A stretch of 18,730 bases of DNA from DASVNK01 sp964478815 (GCA_964478815.1 CAYZKY010000124.1:1-18730); one strand, 5' to 3'; counted from the stretch's first letter, positions 6,647-15,241 are shown. Notes: generated by a model not told the origin, from the letters alone. Made by a program: numbers and translations.

Positions 6647-7123
6647 ATGTCGTACTTGTCCGGCTTGTTCCGGCCTGAACAAATCTCGCTCTCCTTGCGT
6701 GCGGTCGATTCCATTGGAATTCTCCGGGAATTGACCGGCCTCGTGCCGGAAATCCGGAACGAACCCGCCGCCCAAGAGAAGTTCCTCCAGGCCCTCGTCG
6801 AGCGGGAGCGCTTGCACTCCACCGCTCTCGGGGACGGCATCGCCCTTCCCCACGCCCGGAACCCGCTCGGCCCGCTCCTGCCCCGCTCGATCGTCGCCTT
6901 CGGACGCCATTCCGCCGGCGTGCCTTTCGGGGCGGCGGATAACAAACCCGTCCGCCTCTTCTTCCTGCTCGTCTCCGCCAATCAGACCGAGCACCTCGCC
7001 ATCCTCGCCCGACTCAGCCGCGTGCTTCGCGACGCGCAGTGCGCCCCGGCCCTCCTCGCCGCCCGCGCCGTCCCCGACATCGCCCGACTCGTCGGCGAGA
7101 TCGAACAGCGCGTGGTCAAATAG
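6647..7123 (+). CDS. PTS EIIA domain protein (PtsN/fructose-type)
   Basis: This 158-residue protein is a single EIIA domain of the fructose/mannitol/PtsN type, about the length of E. coli PtsN. The phospho-acceptor is His69 in GIALPHAR, the family's hallmark. The RLFFLLVS and HLAILARLSRVLRD segments match the later strands and helix of the fold. As no EIIB/EIIC gene adjoins it, a regulatory (nitrogen or potassium) role like that of PtsN is more likely than sugar transport. Frame and start are supported by homologous-looking sequence from MSYLSGLF onward, although no Shine-Dalgarno is visible before the ATG. It precedes the ATPase-DUF4276 cassette by 39 bases on the same strand. Confidence 0.88.
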   Translation: MSYLSGLFRPEQISLSLRAVDSIGILRELTGLVPEIRNEPAAQEKFLQALVERERLHSTALGDGIALPHARNPLGPLLPRSIVAFGRHSAGVPFGAADNKPVRLFFLLVSANQTEHLAILARLSRVLRDAQCAPALLAARAVPDIARLVGEIEQRVVK

Positions 7124-7162
7124 TTCGCCTTTCCGTGCCCTAATAACTCTTCGAGAAATCAA

Positions 7163-8275
7163 ATGTCAAAACTATCCAATATCGAGATCGAAGGATTTAG
7201 GTCCATTGCTTCCGCCCGGCTGGAACTCAGAGACTTGAATGTGTTCATCGGTGCGAATGGAGCTGGCAAATCGAACCTCATCGGTTTCCTCCAATTGCTC
7301 AATTTCGCCTTGTCTCGCGGATTCCAAACCTATGTGCAGACACGCGGGCCGGCGTCGGCATTGTTGCACTTCGGCGAAAAAGTCACGTCCACACTCCGCG
7401 CGACTGTAGAATTTACCGGAGATTCGGGTCGAAACGAATACCGTTGCACCCTGGCGCACGCCCAAGGCGACACCCTCATTTTTACGCACGAAGAGGCGGA
7501 ATATCATGGTGCCGGCCATACCAGGCCTCGGATTATTCCGCTCGGAACTGGTGGCCACCGGGAAAGCGGCCTGGCCGAACCTTGGGCACAGAATGAACCA
7601 ACTGCCCGAGTGATCAAATCGCTGTTGGGAGGGTGCCGTGTCTACCAGTTTCACGATACGTCCCTCGATTCGCATTTGCGCCAAAATCCCCCAGCGGATG
7701 ATAACGCCTATCTCCGCGCCAATGGGGGAAATCTCGCCGCGTTTCTCCTGCGTTTGCGCCAAGAGCAACCGGAAATCTACCGGGAAATCGAACGGACGAT
7801 CAATACCGTCGCGCCGTGGTTCGAGGATTTCGTGCTGGAACCGCAAGGCCTCGCCGGCCGGCAAACGGTTCCGTTGCGGTGGCGCATGACGGAGCGGCCG
7901 GACTACGAATTCGGCGCTGGCCAGCTCTCGGACGGCTCGCTGCGCATTTTTTGCCTGGTGACATTGTTGCTGCAGCCGGTCGCTTTGCGGCCGAAATTCA
8001 TCGTGCTGGACGAGCCCGAATTGGGGTTGCATCCGGCGGCGGAATCGATGATTGCGGGGCTGATCAAGGCTGCAAGCCGCACAAGCCAGGTGCTGGTCGC
8101 GACTCAATCCGCGACATTCCTCGATCATTTCGATGCGGATGATGTAATCGTCGTGGAGCACGAGGACCGAAAGAGCACATTTCGCCGGCTCTCCTCCGAA
8201 GCCCTGCAAACATGGCTGGAACATTACTCACTTGGGCAACTTTGGCAGAAGGACGTGATTGGAGGCCGTCCATGA
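7163..8275 (+). CDS. AAA/ABC-type ATPase (AAA_21, COG4637-like) of a two-gene putative defence cassette
   Basis: This 370-residue protein is an SMC/OLD-type ATPase. It starts with the family opening (IEIEGFRSI, DLNVFIGANGAGKSN) containing Walker A GANGAGKS at residues 30-37. Later motifs are an ABC signature LSDGS (255-259), Walker B FIVLDEPELGLHP (279-291) with catalytic Glu284, and a switch segment ATQS (313-316). The C-terminal WLEHYSLGQLWQKDVIGGRP tail resembles COG4637 proteins. Unlike full OLD nucleases it ends without its own TOPRIM domain; that activity is probably supplied in trans by the next gene, whose start overlaps by ATGA. By analogy with OLD, RloAB, AbiL and PARIS it would be a cytosolic phage sensor and ATP-driven regulator of the partner. 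GC is nearer 50-55 percent in sampled lines, lower than in the Mla operon. Confidence 0.9.
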   Translation: MSKLSNIEIEGFRSIASARLELRDLNVFIGANGAGKSNLIGFLQLLNFALSRGFQTYVQTRGPASALLHFGEKVTSTLRATVEFTGDSGRNEYRCTLAHAQGDTLIFTHEEAEYHGAGHTRPRIIPLGTGGHRESGLAEPWAQNEPTARVIKSLLGGCRVYQFHDTSLDSHLRQNPPADDNAYLRANGGNLAAFLLRLRQEQPEIYREIERTINTVAPWFEDFVLEPQGLAGRQTVPLRWRMTERPDYEFGAGQLSDGSLRIFCLVTLLLQPVALRPKFIVLDEPELGLHPAAESMIAGLIKAASRTSQVLVATQSATFLDHFDADDVIVVEHEDRKSTFRRLSSEALQTWLEHYSLGQLWQKDVIGGRP

Positions 8276-8961
8276 GCAAGCGACTGTTGCTTTATGTCGA
8301 AGGCCAAACGGAAGAATTGTTCGTGAACCGCATCCTGCGAAACCATCTGGCGGCCTTCGGCGTGATCGTAGAACGCCCGATACTGGCGAAAACCGGAAAC
8401 GGGCCGAAAGCCCGGCGCGGCGGGTTTGTCAATTGGCAGGTGGTCGAGCAGGATTTGCGGGAATTGTTTCGCAGCCGAAAGGAGCCGATTCTGCACTTCA
8501 GCACCTTGTTGGATCTCTACGGCCTGCCGCCTCAAGTACCTGGCTATCCGGGCGCGGTATCCGCAGTTCGCTCGACAGCCGAGGTCGAAGCGATGGAAGC
8601 GGAGTGGAGCCGGCATTTTGGTGAGCCCCGCTTTGTGCCATATTTTCAGCGGCATGAATTCGAAGCGCTGGTGATCGCTTCGCCGGCGTCTTTGGAAAAA
8701 GTTTTCCCGAATCACTCCGCGAGTTTGGCGGCCATCATCGGGCCTACTTTGGAAAGTGCCTCCGCCGAGGATGTGAACGACGGCGCGGAGACGCATCCGT
8801 CCGCGCGGCTCGCGCTCGCCATGCCGGAATACACGCATCGGAAAGCTTCTTACGCCCTGTTCACTCTGCTCGAAGCCGGATTGCCCGCCGTGCGGGACCG
8901 CTGCCCACGCTTCGATGCTTGGCTGAATCGTTGGGAACGCTGGGGCTCCGGGGCTGATTAA
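8272..8961 (+). CDS. DUF4276 family protein, TOPRIM-like nuclease candidate
   Basis: This 229-residue protein carries the recognisable DUF4276 pattern: VEGQTEE near the start (Glu10, the TOPRIM-type glutamate), STLLDLYGLP (Asp81, where TOPRIM proteins have their DxD) and RHEFEAL (residues 127-132). These are the putative metal-binding residues of a TOPRIM-like nuclease, and all are intact. I chose ATG 8272 because GGAGG (8261-8265) lies 6 bases upstream and the homologous sequence begins there; longer frames have no support. The start overlaps the ATPase stop by ATGA, so the two are made together. By analogy with AriB of PARIS and RloB it is probably the effector that the ATPase holds in check or loads. 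It ends 16 bases before the convergent methyltransferase stop. Confidence 0.88.
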   Translation: MSKRLLLYVEGQTEELFVNRILRNHLAAFGVIVERPILAKTGNGPKARRGGFVNWQVVEQDLRELFRSRKEPILHFSTLLDLYGLPPQVPGYPGAVSAVRSTAEVEAMEAEWSRHFGEPRFVPYFQRHEFEALVIASPASLEKVFPNHSASLAAIIGPTLESASAEDVNDGAETHPSARLALAMPEYTHRKASYALFTLLEAGLPAVRDRCPRFDAWLNRWERWGSGAD

Positions 8962-8977
8962 TCTCCAATCCGCGGCA

Positions 8978-9685
8978 TCAAATTGCTTCGGACGATCGAT
9001 GCCGCACCCGGAGGTAATTGTTGGAGTTCGCCAGGAACTCGAAGTCCGTTCCGATTTGTTCGAACTCCAGATGCGCCAGCGCGGGGTCCTCCGGCAGCCT
9101 CGCGAGATACTGGCTCTTCACGCCTTCGAAGGTCACCGTCGGGTAAATCCGCGCTTCTCCTCGCGTCACCCGCATCAACTCCATGATCGAATCGCGGTGG
9201 AACTCGTATGAGAACTGGTCTTCGTAGACGAAGAGGAAGTAGGAGACGAGGGCCAGATCGAAGCAGCGCGAGGCGACGGGCAGTTGCGGGAAGGAACCAG
9301 AGAGGTAGCGCCTTGAGCCTTGGGCCCGGAAGTCTGCGAGAAAGGTGCGACAGGCTCGCTCGCGGAATATTCGCATGCCTTGCGGGTCTTTGTAGAACTG
9401 CCAGCGATAGACCGGCAGGCCGCCGATGGCCGTCGTGACGGCGTCGAGATCGGGGCCGCAACGGGCTTCGATCTCATCCGGCGACAAATCGTAGATCGGA
9501 TCCAGGGCGGTGACATCGAGGCCCAAGGCCGAGGCTTCGGCCGCGAAGGAGCTGACCCCGGAAGCGACGTCGAGAACGGACTGGCCGATGCACGTGCGCG
9601 CCTCGAACGCGAAGTAGCGCTGATACTCGTCAAGCGTCCGGCCCAGCAGGACCACTTTGTCCAACTGCAGACCCTGTTTGCTCAT
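8978..9685 (-). CDS. Class I SAM-dependent methyltransferase
   Basis: This 235-residue protein has the Rossmann-type SAM site: motif I VLDVASGVSSF (about residues 37-47), then a strand ending in an acidic residue (DVTALDP, about 58-63), and a later FDLALVSYFLFVYED strand matching motif IV. Two short N-terminal helices (MSKQGLQLDKVVLLGRTLDEY) fit a cap over the site. The substrate is not evident. I chose ATG 9685; an upstream frame would overlap the pgi end and add 30 residues of low-complexity sequence. The gene follows pgi by 11 bases and is probably cotranscribed with it. It converges on the DUF4276 gene. Confidence 0.85.
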   Translation of the reverse strand: MSKQGLQLDKVVLLGRTLDEYQRYFAFEARTCIGQSVLDVASGVSSFAAEASALGLDVTALDPIYDLSPDEIEARCGPDLDAVTTAIGGLPVYRWQFYKDPQGMRIFRERACRTFLADFRAQGSRRYLSGSFPQLPVASRCFDLALVSYFLFVYEDQFSYEFHRDSIMELMRVTRGEARIYPTVTFEGVKSQYLARLPEDPALAHLEFEQIGTDFEFLANSNNYLRVRHRSSEAI

Positions 9686-9696
9686 CGACCAGCCGC

Positions 9697-11277
9697 CTAA
9701 ACGAAATATTCCGCCATGAGCGCGCCGGCCCCGGGAGAGGACTTCACCCGGCCGTTGGCCGCGAGATGCCGGCAAATCTGAAAGATCGTTTCCGTCTCGC
9801 CCGGAGCGCCGAGGGCGGCCGCGAGCGCTGGCGCAGTAAACCGTTTTCCGGCGGTTCCCTTCAAGGTGTCCAGCACGCGCAATTGCAGTTTCAGCACCGC
9901 CGTGGCCGCCTTCTTCCCGGCCTCCACCCCCGGTTGGTGATAGGCATTCACCTCGATCAGCGAGGCATACAGACCCACCGCCCGCTCGTACAACGCGATC
10001 AGCACGCCGACATGAAAAGCGTCCACCTTCGTGATCGTCAGCGAGATCGAGGCCCGGCCCTTCTCCGCCAGCGCCGCGCGCGTCCCCAGCCAGAATCCCT
10101 GCAAATAGTCCCCGGTGGTGATGCCCGGCTCCACCTCCGCCGATGGCCGCGCCCGATCCGTCAGCACCTGAATGAACGTGACGAAGAAATTATCCAAACC
10201 GTCTCGCAACTGCTGGATGTAGGCATGCTGATCCGTCGAGCCTTTGTTCCCATACACCGCGATTCCCTGGTTCACCCGGCGTCCGGTCAGATCCAGTTCC
10301 TTCCCGAGCGACTCCATGATCAACTGTTGCAGATACTTCGAAAACAACTCCAGCCGGTCCTTGTAGGGGAGGATCACCATGTCCTTCGCGCCGCGCCCTT
10401 GGCCGATGGCGAACCACGCCGCCGCCAGTTGCGCCGCCGGGTTCTCACCGTAGACCGCTTTCCGCGTCAATTCGTCGCACGCGGCCGCGCCTTGCAGGAA
10501 CGCATCGATATCCAGGCCTTGCAGCGCCGCCGGCAAAAGGCCCACCGCCGAGGTCTCGCTGGTCCGTCCGCCCACCCAATCCCACATCGGAAACCGCTCG
10601 ATCCACTTCGCCTTGACCGCCAGTTGATCCAGCTCGCTTCCCTCGCCCGTGATCGCTATCGCGTGATCCTCGAACTTCAGCCCGGCCTGCTCATAGGCGA
10701 ACTTCGCTTCGAGCATCCCGTTGCGCGTCTCCTTCGTCCCGCCCGATTTCGAGATCACGACGGCGAGGGTGCGGCCCAGATCGCCGCCGATGGCTTCGAG
10801 GACCTTGTCCATGCCATCGGGGTCGGTGTTGTCGAAGAAATGCATCGTCATCCGGTCGCTGGATGGGTGACCCAAGGCGTGGCTCACGAACTGCGGCCCC
10901 AACGCCGACCCGCCGATCCCGATGACCAGCACCCGCCGGAATTCTCCCCCGGCCCCCCGCACCGTGCCTCCATGCACCCGCAGGGCGAAACTCTTCACCG
11001 CCGCGATGGTTTGTTCGATCTCCCGCCGGAGTTTGGGCTTCGGCGCCAGTGCCGCATTCCGCAGCCAGTAATGGCCCACCATCCGTTGCTCGTCCGGGTT
11101 CGCGATCGCTCCCGTTTCCAAGGCCGCCATCTTTTCGAACGCCGACTGCAATTTCGGCTGAAGAGCGCCGGGAAACGCCGACTCCAACCCCGCCAGGCTC
11201 AAGTCGATCGACAATCCGAGGGAGGGAAAATCCGAAAAGTTCCGCTGGAAGCTTTCCCAGCGCGCATCTTGGGTCAT
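9697..11277 (-). CDS. pgi: Glucose-6-phosphate isomerase
   Basis: Pgi interconverts glucose 6-phosphate and fructose 6-phosphate in glycolysis and gluconeogenesis, in the cytosol. The 526-residue product has the first SIS domain with GIGGSALGP (120-128) and the phosphate-binding SKSGGTKET (176-184). The second SIS domain contains the WVGGRTSETSAVG signature (234-246), the catalytic Glu322 in MESLGKE, His351 in STDQHAYIQQ, and Lys455/456 in the YHQPGVEAGKK signature. A short winged-helix-like tail (about 478-526) resembles the C-terminal extension seen in some bacterial isomerases. I chose ATG 11277 because conserved-looking sequence begins there and the length is normal; the frame stays open 24 codons further upstream. 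It is probably the first gene of a unit with the methyltransferase and diverges from the LVIVD gene across 205 bases. Confidence 0.95.
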   Translation of the reverse strand: MTQDARWESFQRNFSDFPSLGLSIDLSLAGLESAFPGALQPKLQSAFEKMAALETGAIANPDEQRMVGHYWLRNAALAPKPKLRREIEQTIAAVKSFALRVHGGTVRGAGGEFRRVLVIGIGGSALGPQFVSHALGHPSSDRMTMHFFDNTDPDGMDKVLEAIGGDLGRTLAVVISKSGGTKETRNGMLEAKFAYEQAGLKFEDHAIAITGEGSELDQLAVKAKWIERFPMWDWVGGRTSETSAVGLLPAALQGLDIDAFLQGAAACDELTRKAVYGENPAAQLAAAWFAIGQGRGAKDMVILPYKDRLELFSKYLQQLIMESLGKELDLTGRRVNQGIAVYGNKGSTDQHAYIQQLRDGLDNFFVTFIQVLTDRARPSAEVEPGITTGDYLQGFWLGTRAALAEKGRASISLTITKVDAFHVGVLIALYERAVGLYASLIEVNAYHQPGVEAGKKAATAVLKLQLRVLDTLKGTAGKRFTAPALAAALGAPGETETIFQICRHLAANGRVKSSPGAGALMAEYFV

Positions 11278-11482
11278 AAAATCAAATCCACGCGTCCGCC
11301 CACACGAAACGGACGGCAAACAGTGCGGCAGGACGCATCGGACGGTCAATCTCGGAGAACGGCGGAGCCTGAATTTTGTTGAGGTAAAGTCTTGCGCTTC
11401 TGGGGCTCGCGGGCAGGCACGCCGTCACCGTTTTGTCACATGCGGCGGGCGCGGGGGCGGGGCAGGTTCAGGCCATTCAACT

Positions 11483-13549
11483 ATGTGTGGTTTTTTGGGC
11501 ATTCGGCAGTTTGTGGGTGGCGTTTTCATTGTATCGCTGTTCGCGACCGCGCGGGGAGCGGACGTGGAATTGGCCTGGCAAAGCCTCTGGCCGGGGCACA
11601 AGCGCGGACCGGCCTATGCGATCCAAGTTACCGGCTCACGCGGGTGGGTGGCGGCTCAGGATGGCGGGGTGGTCGTGATCGATGCGAGCGATCCGAAACA
11701 GCCTCGAGCCATTGGGGACACGCCCACGTTCGGACAGGCGCACGATATCCAGATCGAGGGGCGCTTTGCGTTTGTGGCTGACGGCGAAGCGGGGCTGACG
11801 GTTCTGGATGGGAGAGATCCGGCCCGGCCACTTCGCCTGGCGAACTTGCCGCTGGCCGGAACGAGTTCGAAGATCGACGTGCGAGACCGCCTGGCCGTGT
11901 TAATCCGGGGTGGCGAAGGGCTGGCGCTGGTCGATGTCGGGAATCCGGCAGCTCCGACACTCACGGCGCAGTACGCGATCAATGGTTACGCGGCGGACGC
12001 CGAAGTGGCAGGCACGACGGTCTATGTAGCCGATTTCGACGGGGCGTTGGAGATTGTGGACGTTTCGAACCCTTCGCAACCGGCGCGGTTAAGCCGATTG
12101 GCGCTCGAGGGTTCACCGAACGGGGTCGCGCTGATGGGGGACTACGCGTGCGTGGCGGCGCAGAGCGCAGGGATGCATCTGGTGGATATCCGCGATCCAC
12201 GGAATCCACAACGGGTGAGCACCTACGCGTCAGGCGGATTTGCCATGCGCGTGACGGTGCAGGAGGAGCTGGCGATTCTGACCAAGGGATCGGAGGGGTT
12301 CGAACTGGTGGATTGCCGCGATCCGCGCAATCCGAAGTTCTTGGGCCGGCACGAAACGGACGGGTTTGCGCTGCAAACGGAGGTGGAGGGAACGACGCTC
12401 TGGGTGGCGGATCAATACCGGGGCCTTCGCAGCTTCGACATCGCCGACCCGGCCGCGCCGAAACCCCTGGGCGAACTGGCCACGAGTGGCGACGCAAAGG
12501 GGGTGGCGCTGAACGGCTCGCTGGCCTGGCTGGCCGACGGGGACGGGGGCTTGCAGATTGTGGATGTGGCGCGGGCGACCGAGCCCAGGCGGGTGGGGAC
12601 GTTCCGTCCCGAGGGCGCTGTCACCGCCGTGCATCACGATGGCGCAGCCGTTTGGGTGGCAAGCCAGCCGAGGCAGGTTCATTACTTCGCGGCGCCTGAT
12701 CCGAACCGGTTGGTGCCGACACAAACGATCGAGACGGGGGCGGAGGTCGAAGGAATCGCGACGAAAGGAACGGTCGCGTATCTCGCGGAGGGAGCGGCGG
12801 GTCTGGAAATGGTGGACTTCGGCACGCCGGCTTTCATTCGATCCGTGTTCGACACGGAAGGCTACGCGCGCTCGGTCAAGCTGCTGGAGAGGAGTGGAAG
12901 AACGTACGCCTTGATCGCCGATGGATTGGCCGGATTGCAGATCGTGGATGTGACCGTGCCGGCCGACCCGTTTCTGCTCGGCAGCCTGGATACTCCCGGA
13001 AGCGTCATGGACGTGACGGTGCGCGGGGAGTTGGCGTATCTGGCGGACGACAGCGCGGGGCTGCAAGTTGCCGACCTGGCGGACCTCTCGAACCCGCGAT
13101 GGGTGGGCAACCAGGTGACGCGAACGTTCGCGCTGGCCGTAACGGTGGCCGGAAACCACGCTTATGTGGCCGAAGGAACGGGGGGATTCGAGGTGGTGGA
13201 TGTGACAAATCCGGAGCAATTGCAGATCGTGCGGACCGCGCGGTCGGTGCCGTGCTTCGGATTGGCGGTGGAGGAGGACCGGCTGCTGCTGGCGGCGGGT
13301 GCGGAGGGCCTGGCCGCGGTGAGCCTGACGGGCGGGCCCATCGTTCTGGGCGCGGGCCAACTCCTACCGGACGGTTTCCACATGAGCGTGCAAGCCAATG
13401 CCGGACAGGCGGTGCGCGTGCAAAAGAGCGTGGACTTGCGGACGTGGGCCGACTGGCACACCGTGACGGTGGATTTGAGGCCGGAGGAGATCATTGACCC
13501 CGAAGCGGAGGCAGACCCTCTGGCGTATTACCGGGCGGTTGCACCTTGA
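11483..13549 (+). CDS. Secreted LVIVD-repeat (beta-propeller) protein
   Basis: The 688-residue product has an N-terminal signal (MCGFLGIRQFVGGVFIVSLFA... cut near ARGA) and about fourteen LVIVD-type repeats of roughly 40-42 residues between residues 45 and 625. Each has a hydrophobic-VD strand followed by xxPxxP (for example LEIVDVSNPSQP, MHLVDIRDPRNP, LQIVDVTVPADP). LVIVD repeats form beta-propeller blades, so fourteen could make two seven-bladed propellers, or one larger ring. The last 60 residues form a separate beta domain with KSVDLRTWADWHTVTV and end in YYRAVAP, a tail common on secreted Verrucomicrobiota proteins. It probably acts outside the inner membrane in surface binding. The function is not known. 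There is no clear Shine-Dalgarno. The codon use is G-rich, unlike the C-rich Mla genes. Confidence 0.88.
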   Translation: MCGFLGIRQFVGGVFIVSLFATARGADVELAWQSLWPGHKRGPAYAIQVTGSRGWVAAQDGGVVVIDASDPKQPRAIGDTPTFGQAHDIQIEGRFAFVADGEAGLTVLDGRDPARPLRLANLPLAGTSSKIDVRDRLAVLIRGGEGLALVDVGNPAAPTLTAQYAINGYAADAEVAGTTVYVADFDGALEIVDVSNPSQPARLSRLALEGSPNGVALMGDYACVAAQSAGMHLVDIRDPRNPQRVSTYASGGFAMRVTVQEELAILTKGSEGFELVDCRDPRNPKFLGRHETDGFALQTEVEGTTLWVADQYRGLRSFDIADPAAPKPLGELATSGDAKGVALNGSLAWLADGDGGLQIVDVARATEPRRVGTFRPEGAVTAVHHDGAAVWVASQPRQVHYFAAPDPNRLVPTQTIETGAEVEGIATKGTVAYLAEGAAGLEMVDFGTPAFIRSVFDTEGYARSVKLLERSGRTYALIADGLAGLQIVDVTVPADPFLLGSLDTPGSVMDVTVRGELAYLADDSAGLQVADLADLSNPRWVGNQVTRTFALAVTVAGNHAYVAEGTGGFEVVDVTNPEQLQIVRTARSVPCFGLAVEEDRLLLAAGAEGLAAVSLTGGPIVLGAGQLLPDGFHMSVQANAGQAVRVQKSVDLRTWADWHTVTVDLRPEEIIDPEAEADPLAYYRAVAP

Positions 13550-13676
13550 GTGAGAGGCAAGTGATCGTAGCCACCATGACCCTAATGTGATTTGATTGGC
13601 CGCCGATGTTTGTGACACGACGATGGAATATGCCGTCAGTCTGTTTCGGTGAGGCCAAGCGAACACGAATGGGGTG

Positions 13677-14648
13677 ATGAGTAGCGACGTTGTCATTCCG
13701 GTCTCCGTTCGGGGCAAATATGGAGCCATCGATTTGTCTGGAACCGTTGTCGTACCTTTTATTTACGACAGCCTATATCAAGCCGGTGAGGGAGTATTGG
13801 GATATCAAGAGGGAGGTTTGGATGGTTTTTTGGACATAAGGGGAAACACGCTTTTGCCGGCGCGCTTCTCCAATAAACGGGCAGCACCATGTTTTTCAGA
13901 CGGGCTGGCAGCAGTTTGCGAGAATGATCTGTATGGCTACATCGACGTGAGCGGGGCGTGGAGAATCGAGCCTCGATGGCAAACCGCCTGGGACTTTCAT
14001 GAAGGAAAGGCCATTGTAGAGTCTACCGACGGATACTTCATCATCTCCAAAGACGGAACTGTTCTCGTTCAGTTGAGTGCGTACGACATTAAGCACGAGC
14101 CATGCTGGCCCCGCAATTGGAGATTTATTCGTTGTCTCCAGTTCGACGAGAATCGCCGTTTGAGAATTTGTTTCTACAATGATCGCAACGAACTGACGTT
14201 TCCACCTTTGTATGACGAAATGACGCAGTTCCACCGGGGTGTGGCCGGATTTTGCGTGAATCAGGATGATCTATTCGATGGCTGTGGATTCGGGTTGGTG
14301 ACAATCGAGGGCAGGATCGTTAAAAGCCCTCAGTTTCCCTCTTTGAATGATTTCGACGAGGAAACTTCGCTGGCCCTAGCATGGAAGACTCGCAAGCTGC
14401 ACGGATACATCAATATCGACGGGGAATGGGCCATCGAGCCGAAGTTCAAAAGTGCAGGATCGTTCCGTTGCGGGCTGGCTTGTGTAACCGTAGCAAAAAG
14501 AGAGGGTTATATAGACCGAACCGGAAACCTCACCATTGAACCAAAGTATTTGAAGGCGTATGCATTTGAAAATGGCTTCGCGCTAGTCGAGGAAGCAGAA
14601 GGCCAATCGATTATCAATACGAAAGGCGATGTGATCTGGCGCGAATAG
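13677..14648 (+). CDS. WG-repeat protein, low GC
   Basis: This protein of 323 residues (324 from GTG 13674) carries WG repeats, which read roughly GxxGYIDxxGxxxIxPxF..A..F..G.A.V. Clear copies are at residues about 11-40 (GKYGAIDLSG, VPFIYDSL), 77-110 (LYGYIDVSG, IEPRWQTA), 240-270 (LHGYINIDG, IEPKFKSA) and 280-310 (REGYIDRTG, IEPKYLKA). Others in between are degenerate. An in-frame TGA at 13650-13652 limits the start to GTG 13674 or ATG 13677. No signal peptide is visible, so it may be cytosolic. WG-repeat proteins are widespread, often with a role in binding, but the function is not established. Two sampled 60-base lines are 47 and 50 percent GC, clearly below the neighbouring genes, which suggests recent transfer. 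Confidence 0.85.
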   Translation: MSSDVVIPVSVRGKYGAIDLSGTVVVPFIYDSLYQAGEGVLGYQEGGLDGFLDIRGNTLLPARFSNKRAAPCFSDGLAAVCENDLYGYIDVSGAWRIEPRWQTAWDFHEGKAIVESTDGYFIISKDGTVLVQLSAYDIKHEPCWPRNWRFIRCLQFDENRRLRICFYNDRNELTFPPLYDEMTQFHRGVAGFCVNQDDLFDGCGFGLVTIEGRIVKSPQFPSLNDFDEETSLALAWKTRKLHGYINIDGEWAIEPKFKSAGSFRCGLACVTVAKREGYIDRTGNLTIEPKYLKAYAFENGFALVEEAEGQSIINTKGDVIWRE

Positions 14649-14788
14649 CAAGGCACTTCTCGGCGCCCCTGTGAAGCGGAGCCTTCCGTAGCCGCGTGTG
14701 CGATTTGGGATTAATCGATGGGAACGAGCGGAAACTTGGGAGGAAAGCAGGTTTACATTGGGCGGGGGTGGGGCTATTGGTGGCGGGG

Positions 14789-15241
14789 ATGGGCGCGATG
14801 CTGGAATTGGTCAGGGATCACCCGAGGCGGACGTTCGAGGCCGGTGAAACGGTGATCGAGCAGGATGGGCATACGGGGATGATCTTCGTCTTGCTGGCGG
14901 GGGAGGTGGAGGTGCTGCGGGACGGGATCGTGGTTTCGAGTTCCGCGCAGGCGGGAGCGCTGTTCGGGGAGATGGCGGTGCTGCTGGAGAGCGGGCATAC
15001 GGCGACGGTGCGGGCACGGACGCGCTCGACCTTCGCGATGGTGGAGAATCCGCAGGAGTTTCTGGGGCAATCGGCGGCGGCGAGCCTGGAGGTGGCGCGG
15101 TTGCTGGCGCGGCGGCTGGATTCCTTGAGCAAGTATTTGATCGATGTGAAGCGGCAGTACGAGGGGCACGACCACCTGGGGATGGTGGACGAGGTGATCG
15201 AGGCGCTTATGCACCTGCCGCCGCGCAAGCGTCCGTCGTAA
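14789..15241 (+). CDS. Cyclic nucleotide-binding domain protein
   Basis: From ATG 14789 the product is 150 residues. It contains one cyclic-nucleotide-binding (CAP/EAD-type) domain, about residues 8-120: FEAGETVIEQDGHTGMIFVLLAGEVEVLRDG, a phosphate-cassette-like FGEMAVLLESGHTATVRA (landmarks only), then a C-helix region (LARRLDSLSKYLIDVKRQY). The FGE-x-A core is present, but the arginine expected about eight residues on is replaced by H/T, so nucleotide binding is uncertain. No DNA-binding HTH follows, so it is not a Crp-type regulator. An open frame runs upstream to 14696, but the codons there read as non-conserved. Its 3' end overlaps the convergent metallophosphoesterase by 35 bases. Confidence 0.8.
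   Translation: MGAMLELVRDHPRRTFEAGETVIEQDGHTGMIFVLLAGEVEVLRDGIVVSSSAQAGALFGEMAVLLESGHTATVRARTRSTFAMVENPQEFLGQSAAASLEVARLLARRLDSLSKYLIDVKRQYEGHDHLGMVDEVIEALMHLPPRKRPS

Noticed and set aside
9766..11382. 538-codon frame on the + strand opposite pgi
   Set aside because: The - strand encodes a complete glucose-6-phosphate isomerase with all catalytic motifs. The + product is Arg/Gln-rich and structureless.
11278..11482. Divergent promoter region between pgi and the LVIVD gene
   Set aside because: TTGACC on the - strand and TAAAGT on the + strand look promising singly, but neither has a partner hexamer at proper spacing.
12230..13360. 376-codon frame on the - strand inside the LVIVD gene
   Set aside because: It is a shadow of the repeat-coding region; its product is rich in H, R and P with no domain.
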